From assembly GCF_014649115.1 (NCBI RefSeq), contig NZ_BMSK01000005.1, positions 347,590 to 411,589 on the forward strand: 64,000 nt of DNA. The letters are read 5' to 3'. A program made the position numbers and the translations under genes. The notes beneath the pieces were generated by a model. The model saw only the letters and a list, made by a program, of their open reading frames with translations. It made no database searches and was not told the DNA's origin. This stretch comes from Streptomyces eurythermus (lineage in GTDB: Bacteria; Actinomycetota; Actinomycetes; Streptomycetales; Streptomycetaceae). Positions 40,064-49,087 of this stretch are shown piece after piece (the stretch's first letter is position 1; each line of letters starts with the position of its first letter).

Positions 40064-40699
40064 ATGCGTCTCCATGTCGTCGACCACCCCCTGGTCGCTC
40101 ACAAGCTCACCACGCTGCGCGACCAGCGCACCGACTCCGCGACCTTCCGGCGGCTCGCCGACGAGCTGGTCACCCTGCTCGCCTACGAGGCCACGCGGGA
40201 CGTGCGCACCGAGGCCGTCGACATCCAGACACCGGTCGCCCGCACCACGGGTGTGAAGCTGGCCCGCCCCCGTCCGCTGGTGGTGCCGATCCTGCGGGCC
40301 GGCCTCGGCATGCTGGACGGCATGGTCCGGCTGCTGCCGACCGCCGAGGTGGGCTTCCTGGGCATGATCCGCAACGAGGAGACGCTGGAGGCGTCCACGT
40401 ACGCCTCGCGCATGCCGGAGGACCTGTCGGGCCGCCAGGTGTACGTGCTGGACCCGATGCTGGCCACGGGCGGCACCCTGGTCGCGGCGATCCGGGAGCT
40501 GATCAAGCGCGGTGCGGACGATGTGACGGCCGTGGTGCTGCTGGCCTCCCCCGAGGGGGTCGCCGTGGTGGAGCGCGAGCTGGCGGGCACGCCGGTGACC
40601 GTGGTCACCGCGGCCGTCGACGACCACCTCAACGAGCAGGGGTACATCGTGCCGGGGCTCGGGGACGCCGGGGACCGGCTGTACGGGTCCGCCGAGTAG
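40064..40699 (+). CDS. upp: uracil phosphoribosyltransferase
   Basis: The 211-residue enzyme forms UMP from uracil and PRPP (pyrimidine salvage). It has '[19 protein letters not shown]' at the N-terminus, the PRPP loop '[16 protein letters not shown]', and the uracil-binding '[16 protein letters not shown]' near the C-terminus. ATG 40064 sits behind TTAGGAGC. Length is normal for the family. Confidence 0.96.
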   Translation: MRLHVVDHPLVAHKLTTLRDQRTDSATFRRLADELVTLLAYEATRDVRTEAVDIQTPVARTTGVKLARPRPLVVPILRAGLGMLDGMVRLLPTAEVGFLGMIRNEETLEASTYASRMPEDLSGRQVYVLDPMLATGGTLVAAIRELIKRGADDVTAVVLLASPEGVAVVERELAGTPVTVVTAAVDDHLNEQGYIVPGLGDAGDRLYGSAE

Positions 40700-40778
40700 T
40701 TCCTTCGGGGTCCGGTTCGCGAGGGGGCGCGCCGCGGTCGATCGCGCCGTTCCCCGCGCCCCTTCCGGGGCGCGCTGA

Positions 40779-41429
40779 TCAGCAGGTCTTCTTCGCGGGC
40801 GCCGTGGTGCCCGGCGCCGTCAGCGTCGTCACCGCCTTGTCGGCCGTCTGCTGGCGGGTCAGGGTCTTGAAGGCGTCGCCGATGATCAGGTCCACGTCGG
40901 CGCCCTCGCGGGCGTCGGCGCGCGGGGACGCGCCGGACAGCTGGGTGGCGAGCACCCGCAGCGAGGTGTCCTGGGCGGCGGGGGAGCCGAGGAGCAGGCC
41001 CGGACCCTTCACCTTCTTGTCGTACTCCTTGGCCGCGTTGCCCACCTTGCCGATCCTGAAGCCGCGCCGGCGCAGCTCCTCCGCGGTCTTCTTGGCGAGC
41101 CCGCTGCGCGGGGTGGCGTTGTAGACGTTCACGGTGATCCGGCCGGGCGCGGGCAGGGACTCCGCCCGGGCCGCGGGGGCCTGGCCGGTCCCGGCGGCGG
41201 TCCTGGCGCGGCAGTCCGCCGCACGGCCGGCCGCCGTGGTGCCGCCGCTGCCGCCGGTGAAGACGTCGATGAGCTGCACGGTGCCCCAGCCGAGCAGGCC
41301 GAGCACGGCGGCGGAGGCCACCGCCGCGGCCACGAGCCTGCCGCGCCGGCGGGACGGACGCATGCGGGGGTACTTGTCCCCCGTGATCCGGTACTGGCCG
41401 CCCATGCCGGGGGGAGTCAGCATGCTCAT
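40779..41429 (-). CDS. LytR C-terminal domain membrane protein
   Basis: The 216-residue protein has a basic cytoplasmic N-terminus ('RMRPSRRRGR'), one TM helix ('LVAAAVASAAVLGLLGWGTV') and an extracytoplasmic LytR_C domain ('ITVNVYNATPRSGLAKKTAE', 'ELRRRGFRIGKVGNAAKEYD', 'VDLIIGDAF'). LytR_C domains accompany cell-wall polymer ligases; no ligase domain is present here, so it may modulate such enzymes. Convergent with upp. Confidence 0.87.
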   Translation of the reverse strand: MSMLTPPGMGGQYRITGDKYPRMRPSRRRGRLVAAAVASAAVLGLLGWGTVQLIDVFTGGSGGTTAAGRAADCRARTAAGTGQAPAARAESLPAPGRITVNVYNATPRSGLAKKTAEELRRRGFRIGKVGNAAKEYDKKVKGPGLLLGSPAAQDTSLRVLATQLSGASPRADAREGADVDLIIGDAFKTLTRQQTADKAVTTLTAPGTTAPAKKTC

Positions 41430-41527
41430 GAACGCAGCGTAGTGCGCCCGGGCGGCGATGCCTATCAGATGATCAGCCGAGCGGGCTCAGCGGAACCCGA
41501 AAGGGTCAACGGCCGTGTCGTGCCGGG

Positions 41528-41824
41528 TCAGTCGAGTTCGAGCACGCGTGCGTGCAGCACCTGGCGCTGCTGGAGGGCGGCGCGGACGGCGCGGTGCAGC
41601 CCGTCCTCCAGATAGAGGTCGCCCTGCCACTTCACGACGTGCGCGAAGAGGTCGCCGTAGAACGTCGAGTCCTCCGCGAGCAGGGTCTCCAGATCGAGCT
41701 GCTGCTTGGTGGTGACGAGCTGATCGAGGCGGACCGGGCGCGGCGCGACGTCCGCCCACTGCCGGGTGCTCTCCCGGCCGTGGTCGGGGTACGGCCGGCC
41801 GTTTCCGATGCGCTTGAAGATCAC
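41528..41824 (-). CDS. conserved actinobacterial protein (annotated elsewhere as VapB-family antitoxin)
   Basis: The 98-residue protein reads 'MIFKRIGNGRPYPDHGREST', then 'DLETLLAEDSTFYGDLFAHV' and 'EDGLHRAVRAALQQRQVLHA'. Its equivalents in actinobacteria are highly conserved and usually labelled VapB-like antitoxin. No toxin gene is next to it, so a toxin-antitoxin role is doubtful. No other motif is seen. Confidence 0.8.
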   Translation of the reverse strand: MIFKRIGNGRPYPDHGRESTRQWADVAPRPVRLDQLVTTKQQLDLETLLAEDSTFYGDLFAHVVKWQGDLYLEDGLHRAVRAALQQRQVLHARVLELD

Positions 41825-41958
41825 ACGGAAAGCCTACCGGCCCAGACGTTCCGGGCGCAGCCATGGCGGCCCGGTGGGACGCTTGAAAAGACGGTTCAAA
41901 GACAGGTGAAAGACGGACCAAACGGTCATACGGGTCGCCAGGGGAACAGGGGCCGGAG

Positions 41959-43536
41959 ATGAGTGACAGCGAGTCCGTGCCGCCCGCCGGCGCCCCACAG
42001 GCCGCCGCACTGCCCGAACCGGCCCGCCGGATCGCCTCCGGTTACGCCTTCACCGGCCCCGCGCTCGACCTCGGCGCCCTCCTGTGGGACGGGCGGTGCC
42101 TTCCCGGCGCGCCGGTCCGCGTCCCGCTGTCCGTGCTCAACCGGCACGGCCTGGTCGCGGGCGCCACCGGCACCGGCAAGACCAAGACCCTCCAGCTGAT
42201 CGCCGAGCAGCTGTCGGCGCGGGGCGTGCCGGTGTTCCTCGCGGACGTCAAGGGCGACCTGTCCGGCATCGCCCGGCCCGGACAGGACGGCGACCGGGTG
42301 CGGCGACGGGCCGGCGACGTCGGCCAGGAGTGGACCCCGGCCGGCTGCCCCGCGGAGTTCTACGCGCTCGGCGGCCTCGGCCACGGCATTCCGGTACGGG
42401 CCGCCGTCACCAGCTTCGGCCCGCTGCTGCTGGCCAAGGTGCTCGGCCTGAACCGCACCCAGGAGCAGTCCCTCGCCCTGATCTTCCACTACGCCGACAC
42501 CAAGGGCCTGGAGCTGGTCGACCTCAAGGACCTGCGCGCGGTCACCGCCTTCCTCACCTCCGAGGAGGGAAGGGCCGAGCTGAAGACCGTCGGCGGGCTG
42601 TCCTCCGCCACCGCCGGGGTGATCCTGCGCTCACTGACCGCGTTCGAGGCGCAGGGCATGGCGGACTTCTTCGGCGAGCCGGAGTTCGACACGGCCGATC
42701 TGCTGCGCACGGCGCCGGACGGCCGGGGGATCGTCTCGGTCTTGGAGCTGCCCGCCGTCCAGGACAAGCCGCTGCTGTTCTCCACCTTCCTGATGTGGCT
42801 GCTCGCCGACCTCTTCCACGACCTGCCCGAGGCCGGTGACGTGGACCGGCCGAAACTGGTCTTCTTCTTCGACGAGGCGCATCTGCTGTTCGACGACGCC
42901 TCCAAGGCGTTCCTGGAGTCCGTCACCCAGACCGTGCGGCTGATCCGCTCCAAGGGCGTCGGCGTCTTCTTCGTCACCCAGACCCCGAAGGACGTGCCCG
43001 GCGACGTCCTCGCCCAGCTCGGCAACCGGATCCAGCACGCGCTGCGCGCCTTCACCCCGGACGACCACAAGGCCCTGCGGGCGACCGTGCGGACCTTCCC
43101 GGAATCGGCGTACGACCTGGAGGAACTGCTCACCGGGCTGGGCACCGGCGAGGCCGTGGTGACCGTGCTGGGCGAGACCGGCGCGCCCACCCCGGTCGCC
43201 GCCACCCGGCTGCGCGCCCCTCAGTCCCTGATGGGCCCGGTGGACACCGCCGGGCTGGACGAGGCGGTCCGCCGCTCGCCGCTCCACGGACGTTATGCAC
43301 AGGCTGTGGACCGGGAGTCGGCGTACGAGAGGCTGAGCGCGGCCCGGCCCCCGGAAACGGCACCGGCTCCGGCACCGACGGCCCGGCAGCGGCCCGGGGA
43401 AGAGCCGTCGCTGGTCGAACAGGTGGTGAACAGCGGTGTGTTCAGATCGCTGGCCCGCTCGGTCGGCACCCAGTTGGGCCGGGAGATCACCCGGTCCCTG
43501 TTCGGCACGGCCCGGCGGAGAGGGCGGAGACGGTAG
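41959..43536 (+). CDS. HerA-like helicase / DUF853 ATPase
   Basis: The 525-residue P-loop ATPase of the HerA/FtsK superfamily has Walker A 'GATGTGKT' (68-75), Walker B 'KLVFFFDEAHLLF' and a sensor motif 'VGVFFVTQTP' with Gln. 'ALRAFTPDDHKALRAT' is typical of the DUF853 group. No membrane segments. HerA-like enzymes remodel or translocate DNA, often with the nuclease NurA; no nuclease gene is adjacent. Substrate role is inferred. Confidence 0.88.
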   Translation: MSDSESVPPAGAPQAAALPEPARRIASGYAFTGPALDLGALLWDGRCLPGAPVRVPLSVLNRHGLVAGATGTGKTKTLQLIAEQLSARGVPVFLADVKGDLSGIARPGQDGDRVRRRAGDVGQEWTPAGCPAEFYALGGLGHGIPVRAAVTSFGPLLLAKVLGLNRTQEQSLALIFHYADTKGLELVDLKDLRAVTAFLTSEEGRAELKTVGGLSSATAGVILRSLTAFEAQGMADFFGEPEFDTADLLRTAPDGRGIVSVLELPAVQDKPLLFSTFLMWLLADLFHDLPEAGDVDRPKLVFFFDEAHLLFDDASKAFLESVTQTVRLIRSKGVGVFFVTQTPKDVPGDVLAQLGNRIQHALRAFTPDDHKALRATVRTFPESAYDLEELLTGLGTGEAVVTVLGETGAPTPVAATRLRAPQSLMGPVDTAGLDEAVRRSPLHGRYAQAVDRESAYERLSAARPPETAPAPAPTARQRPGEEPSLVEQVVNSGVFRSLARSVGTQLGREITRSLFGTARRRGRRR

Positions 43537-43587
43537 CCCCGGGCCGGGGTGCCGGGGGACCGGGTCGCGGTACCGGGGGACCGGGGT

Positions 43588-44283
43588 TCACAGCGTCCGG
43601 GGCACCCGGCGTGCCCGGCCGCGCATGCGCAGCGCGGTGAGGATCTCCCCGACGCCCACCGCGACCAGCCAGATCCCGCCGACGAGGGTGAGCACCGCGA
43701 CCGACTCGAAGGGCGAGTCGATGAGCACGACACCGGCGACGAAGGTGAGGATCCCGAGGAAGATCTGCCAGCCCCGGGCGGGCATCCGGGGATCGTGCAC
43801 GGCGGCCAGGAACTGGGTGATCCCCCGGAACAGCCAGCCGATGCCGATCCACAGGGCGAGCAGCAGCAGCGACCGCGTGGGCCCGCGGAAGCAGAGCAGG
43901 CCGAGCAGGATCGACAGCGCGCCGCTGATGAAGGCCAGCACCCGCAGCGAGGTCGCCTGGTGGGTGCCGAAGGCGGAGACCAGCTGGAAGACACCGGTGT
44001 AGAGCAGGTACAGGCCGAAGAGGACGCCGGCGGCGAGCAGGGAGGCGCCCGGCCAGACCAGCACCAGGACGCCGAGCACCAGGGAGCCGATCCCGGTGAG
44101 CAGGACGGTCTGCCAGGCGGCCCGGGACAGGGCGTGCAGCGGGCCCTCGAACGGCGGTTCCGGTTCCGGGTGGCCGCGGGCCGGTTCCGCCGCCGGGTGC
44201 CCCCGGGCCGGTTCCGCCGCGTGGACGTGCCGGTCGTCGTACTCACGGTCCCCGGCTGGGCCGCCGCTCGGTGCCTCGGTCAT
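43588..44283 (-). CDS. HdeD-family (acid-resistance type) membrane protein
   Basis: The 231-residue protein has a Pro/Glu/His-rich N-terminal 50 residues with a 12-residue near-repeat (AAEPARGHP), then six TM helices ('WQTVLLTGIGSLVLGVLVLV', 'LLLLALWIGIGWLFRGITQF', 'SVAVLTLVGGIWLVAVGVGE'). HdeD/DUF308 proteins are linked to acid or envelope stress in enterobacteria; the role in Streptomyces is unknown. Convergent with the HerA-like gene. Confidence 0.83.
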   Translation of the reverse strand: MTEAPSGGPAGDREYDDRHVHAAEPARGHPAAEPARGHPEPEPPFEGPLHALSRAAWQTVLLTGIGSLVLGVLVLVWPGASLLAAGVLFGLYLLYTGVFQLVSAFGTHQATSLRVLAFISGALSILLGLLCFRGPTRSLLLLALWIGIGWLFRGITQFLAAVHDPRMPARGWQIFLGILTFVAGVVLIDSPFESVAVLTLVGGIWLVAVGVGEILTALRMRGRARRVPRTL

Positions 44284-44350
44284 GCCTCATGCTGGGAGCG
44301 GGCGGGGGCCGGCGGCCACCGGGGTGGGCCGGACGGGGGAGGCGGGTCCG

Positions 44351-44935
44351 CTACTTCTTCGCCGCCTTGGCCGCCGCCTTCATCTCCTGCTTGTGGGCAC
44401 GCACCTTGGCCAGCGACTCCGGGCCGGTGATGTCGGCGACGGACCGGAAGGAGCCGGGTTCGCCGTAGGCGCCGGCGGCCTCCCGCCAGCCCTCGGGGGT
44501 GACCCCGAGCCGCTTGCCGAGCAGGGCCAGGAAGATCTGCGCCTTCTGCTTGCCGAACCCCGGCAGCTCCTGGAGCCGGCGCAGCAGCTCCGGCCCGCTG
44601 CCGGCGTCCCGCCAGATGGCCTCCGCGTCCCCGTCGTAGTGCTCGACGAGGTACTGGCACAACTGCTGGACGCGCTTGGCCATCGAGCCCGGGTAGCGGT
44701 GCACCGCGGGCTTGTCGGAGAGCAGTGCGGCGAAGGCCTCCGGGTCCATCGCGGCGATCTCGTGGGCGTCCAGGTCCTCGGTGCCGAGCCGGTCGGCGAT
44801 GGTCCGGGGGCCCTTGAACGCCCACTCCATCGGGATCTGCTGGTCCAGCAGCATCCCGGTCAGCGCGGCGAGCGGGGAGCGCCCGAGCAGCGCGTCGGCC
44901 GCGGGGTCCTGGGCGAGGTGCAGGGTGACGTCCAT
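44351..44935 (-). CDS. HhH-GPD base-excision DNA repair protein
   Basis: The 194-residue helical protein has the helix-hairpin-helix motif 'LQELPGFGKQKAQIFLALLG' (about 118-137). The EndoIII/AlkA-type fold begins 'LAALTGMLLDQQIPMEWAFK'. The catalytic Asp could not be placed with confidence. It would remove damaged bases. It is short compared with MutY/Nth and lacks a 4Fe-4S cluster motif. The C-terminus is Lys/Ala-rich. Confidence 0.85.
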   Translation of the reverse strand: MDVTLHLAQDPAADALLGRSPLAALTGMLLDQQIPMEWAFKGPRTIADRLGTEDLDAHEIAAMDPEAFAALLSDKPAVHRYPGSMAKRVQQLCQYLVEHYDGDAEAIWRDAGSGPELLRRLQELPGFGKQKAQIFLALLGKRLGVTPEGWREAAGAYGEPGSFRSVADITGPESLAKVRAHKQEMKAAAKAAKK

Positions 44936-44972
44936 GCGTCGATGATCCCGCGCCCCCGCCCGCCCCGCCCGC

Positions 44973-45716
44973 TCAGTCCGTTCCCCGGGGCGCGGGCTGG
45001 GCGCGCCAGTACCCGAGCGCGTGCACCCGCTGTTTCGGCACGCCCAGTTCCTTGCGCACGTAGGTCGCGAGGGTTCGGGTGGTGGCGGTGTCGCAGGCGA
45101 TCCAGACGTACGGGTGCGGGGTGCCGGCGAGGACGGCGGGCAGCTCGGCGCGGACCCGTTCCACCAGGTGGGCGCCCGCGTCCCGGCGGGGTACCGGCCG
45201 GATCTCGTGCCGGCCGGGCTCGGCCCGGCAGGGCAGCCCCGCCGGGTCGCCCTCGAACCAGACGGTCGCCGGGGCCGGACCCAGGGCGCCGAGGAGGGAG
45301 TTGACGGCGGGCAGCGAGGCCGCGTCGCCGATCGCGACGAGGTGGGAGGGGGCGGGGTCGGGGTCCTGGAAGCCGGTGCCCTGGACGGTCGCCTCGACGG
45401 TGTCGCCGGGCCGCGCGGTCCGGGCCCAGTCGGAGGCCACGCCCTCGTGCAGGGCGAATTCGAGGCCGAAGGTGCCGGTGGCCGGGTCGGGGTCGACCAG
45501 GGTGTAGGCCCGCTGGTGCGGCCGGCCCTGGTCGGTGAACCACAGCCGGACCCACATCGTCGGGTGGACGCCGGTCGCGGCGAGCAGTCCGCCGTCGCTC
45601 AGCCGGAGCCGCCGGTAGTGCGGGGTCACGTCCTCGGTCCCGAGGACGGTCAGTACGAAGTCCTTGGCGCGCAGCAGTCGTAGGACCGCGCCTTCCCAGC
45701 CCCGCCCCTGTCCCAT
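44973..45716 (-). CDS. siderophore-interacting protein (ferric-siderophore reductase)
   Basis: The ~247-residue FAD-dependent reductase of the ViuB/YqjH type has an FAD-binding barrel ('VTPHYRRLRLSDGGLL', 'HQRAYTLVDPDPATGTFGLE') and an NAD(P)H-binding part ('SHLVAIGDAASLPAVNSLLG', 'PYVWIACDTATTRTLATYVR', 'HALGYWR'). It releases iron from ferric siderophores in the cytoplasm. The start is ATG 45716 behind GGAGG; a GTG at 45749 is also open. The iron box lies in the divergent promoter. Confidence 0.92.
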   Translation of the reverse strand: MGQGRGWEGAVLRLLRAKDFVLTVLGTEDVTPHYRRLRLSDGGLLAATGVHPTMWVRLWFTDQGRPHQRAYTLVDPDPATGTFGLEFALHEGVASDWARTARPGDTVEATVQGTGFQDPDPAPSHLVAIGDAASLPAVNSLLGALGPAPATVWFEGDPAGLPCRAEPGRHEIRPVPRRDAGAHLVERVRAELPAVLAGTPHPYVWIACDTATTRTLATYVRKELGVPKQRVHALGYWRAQPAPRGTD

Positions 45717-45758
45717 GCCCCCTCCATCGTTCGCGTACGATTCCGCCACAGAAAATAC

Positions 45759-45777
45759 TTAGGCAAGGCTAACCTAA
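45759..45777. promoter_or_regulatory. iron box (DmdR1/IdeR/DtxR operator)
   Basis: TTAGGCAAGGCTAACCTAA matches the TTAGGTTAGGCTAACCTAA consensus in 17 of 19 positions. It lies between the divergent reductase and acylase genes, 21 bp before the acylase start, so both are likely iron-repressed. Confidence 0.9.
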
Positions 45778-45797
45778 AATCTCCGAGGGGGTCCCTC

Positions 45798-48614
45798 GTG
45801 GCCATCGAGATCCACCGCGACGCCTGGGGCGTCCCCCACCTGCGCGCGTCCGGCACCCGCGAACTCGCCCGCGCCCAGGGCCTGGTCACCGCGCACGACC
45901 GGGCCTGGCAACTCGAGGTCGAACGGCACCGGGCGCAGGGCACGTCCGCGTCCTTCCTCGGCGCCGACGCCCTGTCCTGGGACGTCTTCGCCCGCCGGGC
46001 CCGGCTGGCGGACACCGCCCGGCGCTGCTTCACCGCGCTGGAACGCCGGGACACCGAGACGGCGGACTGGGTACGGGCGTACGTCGCCGGTGTCAACGAG
46101 GGCCTGGCCGAAGGCGCCCGCCGCGCCCCCGAGTTCGCCCGCACCGGGCTGACCCCGGGCCGCTGGCGGCCCTGGACGCCGCTCGCGGTCTGGCTCGGCA
46201 CGCACATCCTGTTCGCCGGGTTCCCCGCCAAGCTCTGGCGCGAGCGGGCGATACGGCACCTCGGCCCGGAGGCCGTCGGCCTGTTCGCCACCGACGGGAC
46301 GGGCACGGCGGGCAGCAACGGCTGGCTGGTCACCGGCGAACGCACCGCCACCGGGCGGGCGCTGCTGGCCGGCGACCCGCACCGGTTCATCGAGGACCCC
46401 GGCGTCTACCAGCAGATCCGCCTGGCCTGCCCCGAGTTCGACGTCGTCGGCCTGGCCGTGCCCGGCGTGCCCGGCATCCCGCACTTCGGTCACACCGGCA
46501 CGGTCGCCTGGGCGATCACCAACGCCATGGCCGACTACCAGGACCTCTACCGCGAGCGGCTCCGCCGCACCGGCGCGGGCATCGAGGCCCTCGGCCCGGA
46601 CGGCACCTGGCAACGCGCCACCCGCCACACGGAGACCGTCCACATCGCGTCCGGACCACCCCTGGAGATAGAGCTCGTCGAGACGCCCCGGGGGCCGGTG
46701 ATAGCCGGCGGGCCGGAGGGACTGGACGCGATCACCGTTGCGGGGTCGGCTGGTTCCGGGCGTGGCCCGCAGGATTCCGGGTGCGGGGCGGTGGGTTCCG
46801 CGCGTGACTCGGCCGGACCGGGGGAGGAGCCGCCGTACGAACCCCAAGCCGACGGCGAAGCCGAGGCGCTCGCCCTGCGCTACCCGCCCCGCGTCACCGA
46901 GGACCTCGGCTTCGGCGCCCTCCTCCCCCTCCTCCGCGCCCGCACCGTCGCCGACGTCGACCGTGCCCTGGACGCCTGGACCGAGCCGGTCAACGTGGTC
47001 CAGGCCGCCGACACCGCCGGCGGCACCCTGCACCGCGTCGCCGGAAAGGTCCCGCTGCGCGCCGAGGCCAACCGCCACCACCCGGTACCGGCCTGGCTCC
47101 CCGGCCACGACTGGCTCGGCACGCACCGGACGCCGTACGCCGACCCGCCCACCACCGACGGCATCGCCGTGATGGCCAACGCCCGCGGCCTCGCCACCCC
47201 CCTCGGCGTCGAGTTCGCCCCGCCCCACCGCGCCGCCCGGATCGGCGCCCTGCTCGACACCCGCCGTACCTGGACGGCCGACGACATGGCCGCCATCCAC
47301 ACCGACACCCACCTGGGCTCCGCCGCCCCGCTGCTGGAGCGCCTCACCGCCCTCACCGGCCTGAGCCCCGCCGCCGCGGCCCTCCGCGACCGCCTGCTCG
47401 ACTGGGACCGCCGGATGGACGCGGACAGCACCGACGCGGCGGCGTTCGCGGCGCTGCGCCACGCGGTCGTACGCCGGCTCGCCGAGCACCCGGTCTTCGC
47501 CCCGCTCGCCGAACCCCCGGCCTACCCGGAGGTCCTGCTGCCCTGGCTGGCCCTCGTACCCCGCGTCGGCCACGCCCTCGAACACCTCCTGGACGCCAAG
47601 GAGCTGTACGACATCGACCGCACGGCCGCCGTCCGTGACGCCCTGGAGGAGGTCGCCGCCGCACCGCCGGCCCGCCCCTGGGCCGCCACCCACCGGCTGG
47701 CCCCCTGGCGGGCGCTGCCCGGGCAGCCGGCCGCCGACGCCGCCGAACCCGGTCTCGGCGGCGACCACGACTGCGTGCTGTGCACCTCGGCCGTCCCCGG
47801 CGTCACCGACCGCGCCGCCCGTGGTCCGGCCGCCCGCTACGTCTGGGACCTGGCCGACCGCGAGGGCAGCCGCTGGGTGGTGCCCTTCGGCGCCGACGGC
47901 GTACCCGGCAGCCCCCACCACCACGACCAGCTCCCGCTGTGGCTCCGGGGCGAACTCGCCCCGGTCGTCACCGACTGGACCCGGCTCACCCCCGAGCGGA
48001 CCATCCCCGACACCCCGAGGAACCCGATGACCGACCTGCACGTCCAGCACATCGACGGCTTCGGCACCGTCCGTATCCGACCCGTCGACCCGGAGGGCGA
48101 CGCGGAGCTGATCCACTCCTGGGTGAGCGACGAACGCGCCGTGTTCTGGGGCATGAACGGCCTGACCAGCCACCAGGTCGCCGAGATCTACGCCCACATG
48201 GCCACCCTCGACACCCACCACGCCCACCTGGTCACCAAGGACGGCGAACCGGCCGCGCTCTTCCAGACCTACGAGCCGTCCGCCGACCGGGTCGGCGAGT
48301 GCTACGACGTCCGCCCCGGCGACCTCGGCGTCCACCTCCTCCTCGCCCCCGCCGGTCCCGACGGCCCGCACCCCGGCTGGACGTCCGGCCTGGTGGAAGC
48401 GATCGCGACCTACGTGCTGCGGGTCCTGGACCGGCCGCGGATCGTGATCGACCCGGACGTGCGCAACACCAAGGCCATCGCCCGCTTCGAACGCCAGGGC
48501 TTCACCCGCGGCCCGGCCGTCGTCCTGCCCGAGGTCGACCTGCCCGAGGTGTACCTGCCCGAGAAGCACGCCCAACTCGCCTTCCTGGAGCGGGCGGTAG
48601 CCTTCCCCGGGTGA
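45798..48614 (+). CDS. penicillin-acylase-type Ntn hydrolase fused to siderophore-type GNAT acetyltransferase
   Basis: In this 938-residue protein, residues 1-735 are a penicillin G acylase-family domain with the alpha-chain start 'EIHRDAWGVPHLRASGTREL' and the beta-chain start 'GTAGSNGWLVTGERTATGRA', making Ser173 the likely N-terminal nucleophile after self-cleavage. Residues ~744-938 are a GNAT domain of the IucB/RhbD siderophore type ('RIRPVDPEGDAELIHSW', 'RIVIDPDVRNTKAIARFERQ', 'GF'). No signal peptide, so the acylase is cytoplasmic, unlike PvdQ. Met744 could be an internal start. An iron box precedes it. Siderophore maturation or recycling is inferred. Confidence 0.88.
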   Translation: MAIEIHRDAWGVPHLRASGTRELARAQGLVTAHDRAWQLEVERHRAQGTSASFLGADALSWDVFARRARLADTARRCFTALERRDTETADWVRAYVAGVNEGLAEGARRAPEFARTGLTPGRWRPWTPLAVWLGTHILFAGFPAKLWRERAIRHLGPEAVGLFATDGTGTAGSNGWLVTGERTATGRALLAGDPHRFIEDPGVYQQIRLACPEFDVVGLAVPGVPGIPHFGHTGTVAWAITNAMADYQDLYRERLRRTGAGIEALGPDGTWQRATRHTETVHIASGPPLEIELVETPRGPVIAGGPEGLDAITVAGSAGSGRGPQDSGCGAVGSARDSAGPGEEPPYEPQADGEAEALALRYPPRVTEDLGFGALLPLLRARTVADVDRALDAWTEPVNVVQAADTAGGTLHRVAGKVPLRAEANRHHPVPAWLPGHDWLGTHRTPYADPPTTDGIAVMANARGLATPLGVEFAPPHRAARIGALLDTRRTWTADDMAAIHTDTHLGSAAPLLERLTALTGLSPAAAALRDRLLDWDRRMDADSTDAAAFAALRHAVVRRLAEHPVFAPLAEPPAYPEVLLPWLALVPRVGHALEHLLDAKELYDIDRTAAVRDALEEVAAAPPARPWAATHRLAPWRALPGQPAADAAEPGLGGDHDCVLCTSAVPGVTDRAARGPAARYVWDLADREGSRWVVPFGADGVPGSPHHHDQLPLWLRGELAPVVTDWTRLTPERTIPDTPRNPMTDLHVQHIDGFGTVRIRPVDPEGDAELIHSWVSDERAVFWGMNGLTSHQVAEIYAHMATLDTHHAHLVTKDGEPAALFQTYEPSADRVGECYDVRPGDLGVHLLLAPAGPDGPHPGWTSGLVEAIATYVLRVLDRPRIVIDPDVRNTKAIARFERQGFTRGPAVVLPEVDLPEVYLPEKHAQLAFLERAVAFPG

Positions 48615-49087
48615 CGACGCCCGAAGAGCTGACCGCCCGCTACGGCCTCGAACCCCTCCCCCGCGAAGGCGGCCTGTTCCGGCGCACCTGGGCCGGGCCC
48701 CAGCGCCCGGACGGCCGCCCCGAGGGGTCGGCCATCGTGGCCCTGCTCACCGCCGACGACTTCTCCGCCCTGCACCGGCTGCCCTTCGACGAGGTCTGGC
48801 ACTTCTACCTCGGCGACCCGCTCCAGCTGCTGCTCCTCGCCCCCGACGGCGCCACCGGCAGGCCCGTCCTCGGCCCGGACCCCGGCTCCGGCCAGCACCT
48901 CCAGCTGACCGTGCCGGCCCGCACCTGGATGGGCGCGCGGGTGGTGCCGGGCGGCGCGTGGACGTTCTTCGGCTGCACGATGGCCCCCGGATTCACCTAC
49001 GAGGACTACGAACACGGGAACCCGGCCGACCTCACGGCGCGTTACCCGGCCGAGGCACCCCTGATCACGGAACTGTGCCGCCCATGA
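48611..49087 (+). CDS. cupin-fold protein, DUF985 type
   Basis: The 158-residue protein reads 'GLEPLPREGGLFRRTW', 'SAIVALLTADDFSALHRLPF', 'DEVWHFYLGDPLQLLLLAPD' and 'VPARTWMGARVVPGGAWTFF', the DUF985 cupin signature with metal/ligand residues His and Glu. Function is unknown in this family. The GTG overlaps the acylase stop (GTGA), so the two are co-translated under iron control. Confidence 0.85.
   Translation: MTTPEELTARYGLEPLPREGGLFRRTWAGPQRPDGRPEGSAIVALLTADDFSALHRLPFDEVWHFYLGDPLQLLLLAPDGATGRPVLGPDPGSGQHLQLTVPARTWMGARVVPGGAWTFFGCTMAPGFTYEDYEHGNPADLTARYPAEAPLITELCRP

Noticed and set aside
41528..41824. Toxin-antitoxin system
   Set aside because: The name comes from family labelling only; no toxin gene is adjacent and the protein is conserved as a stand-alone gene.
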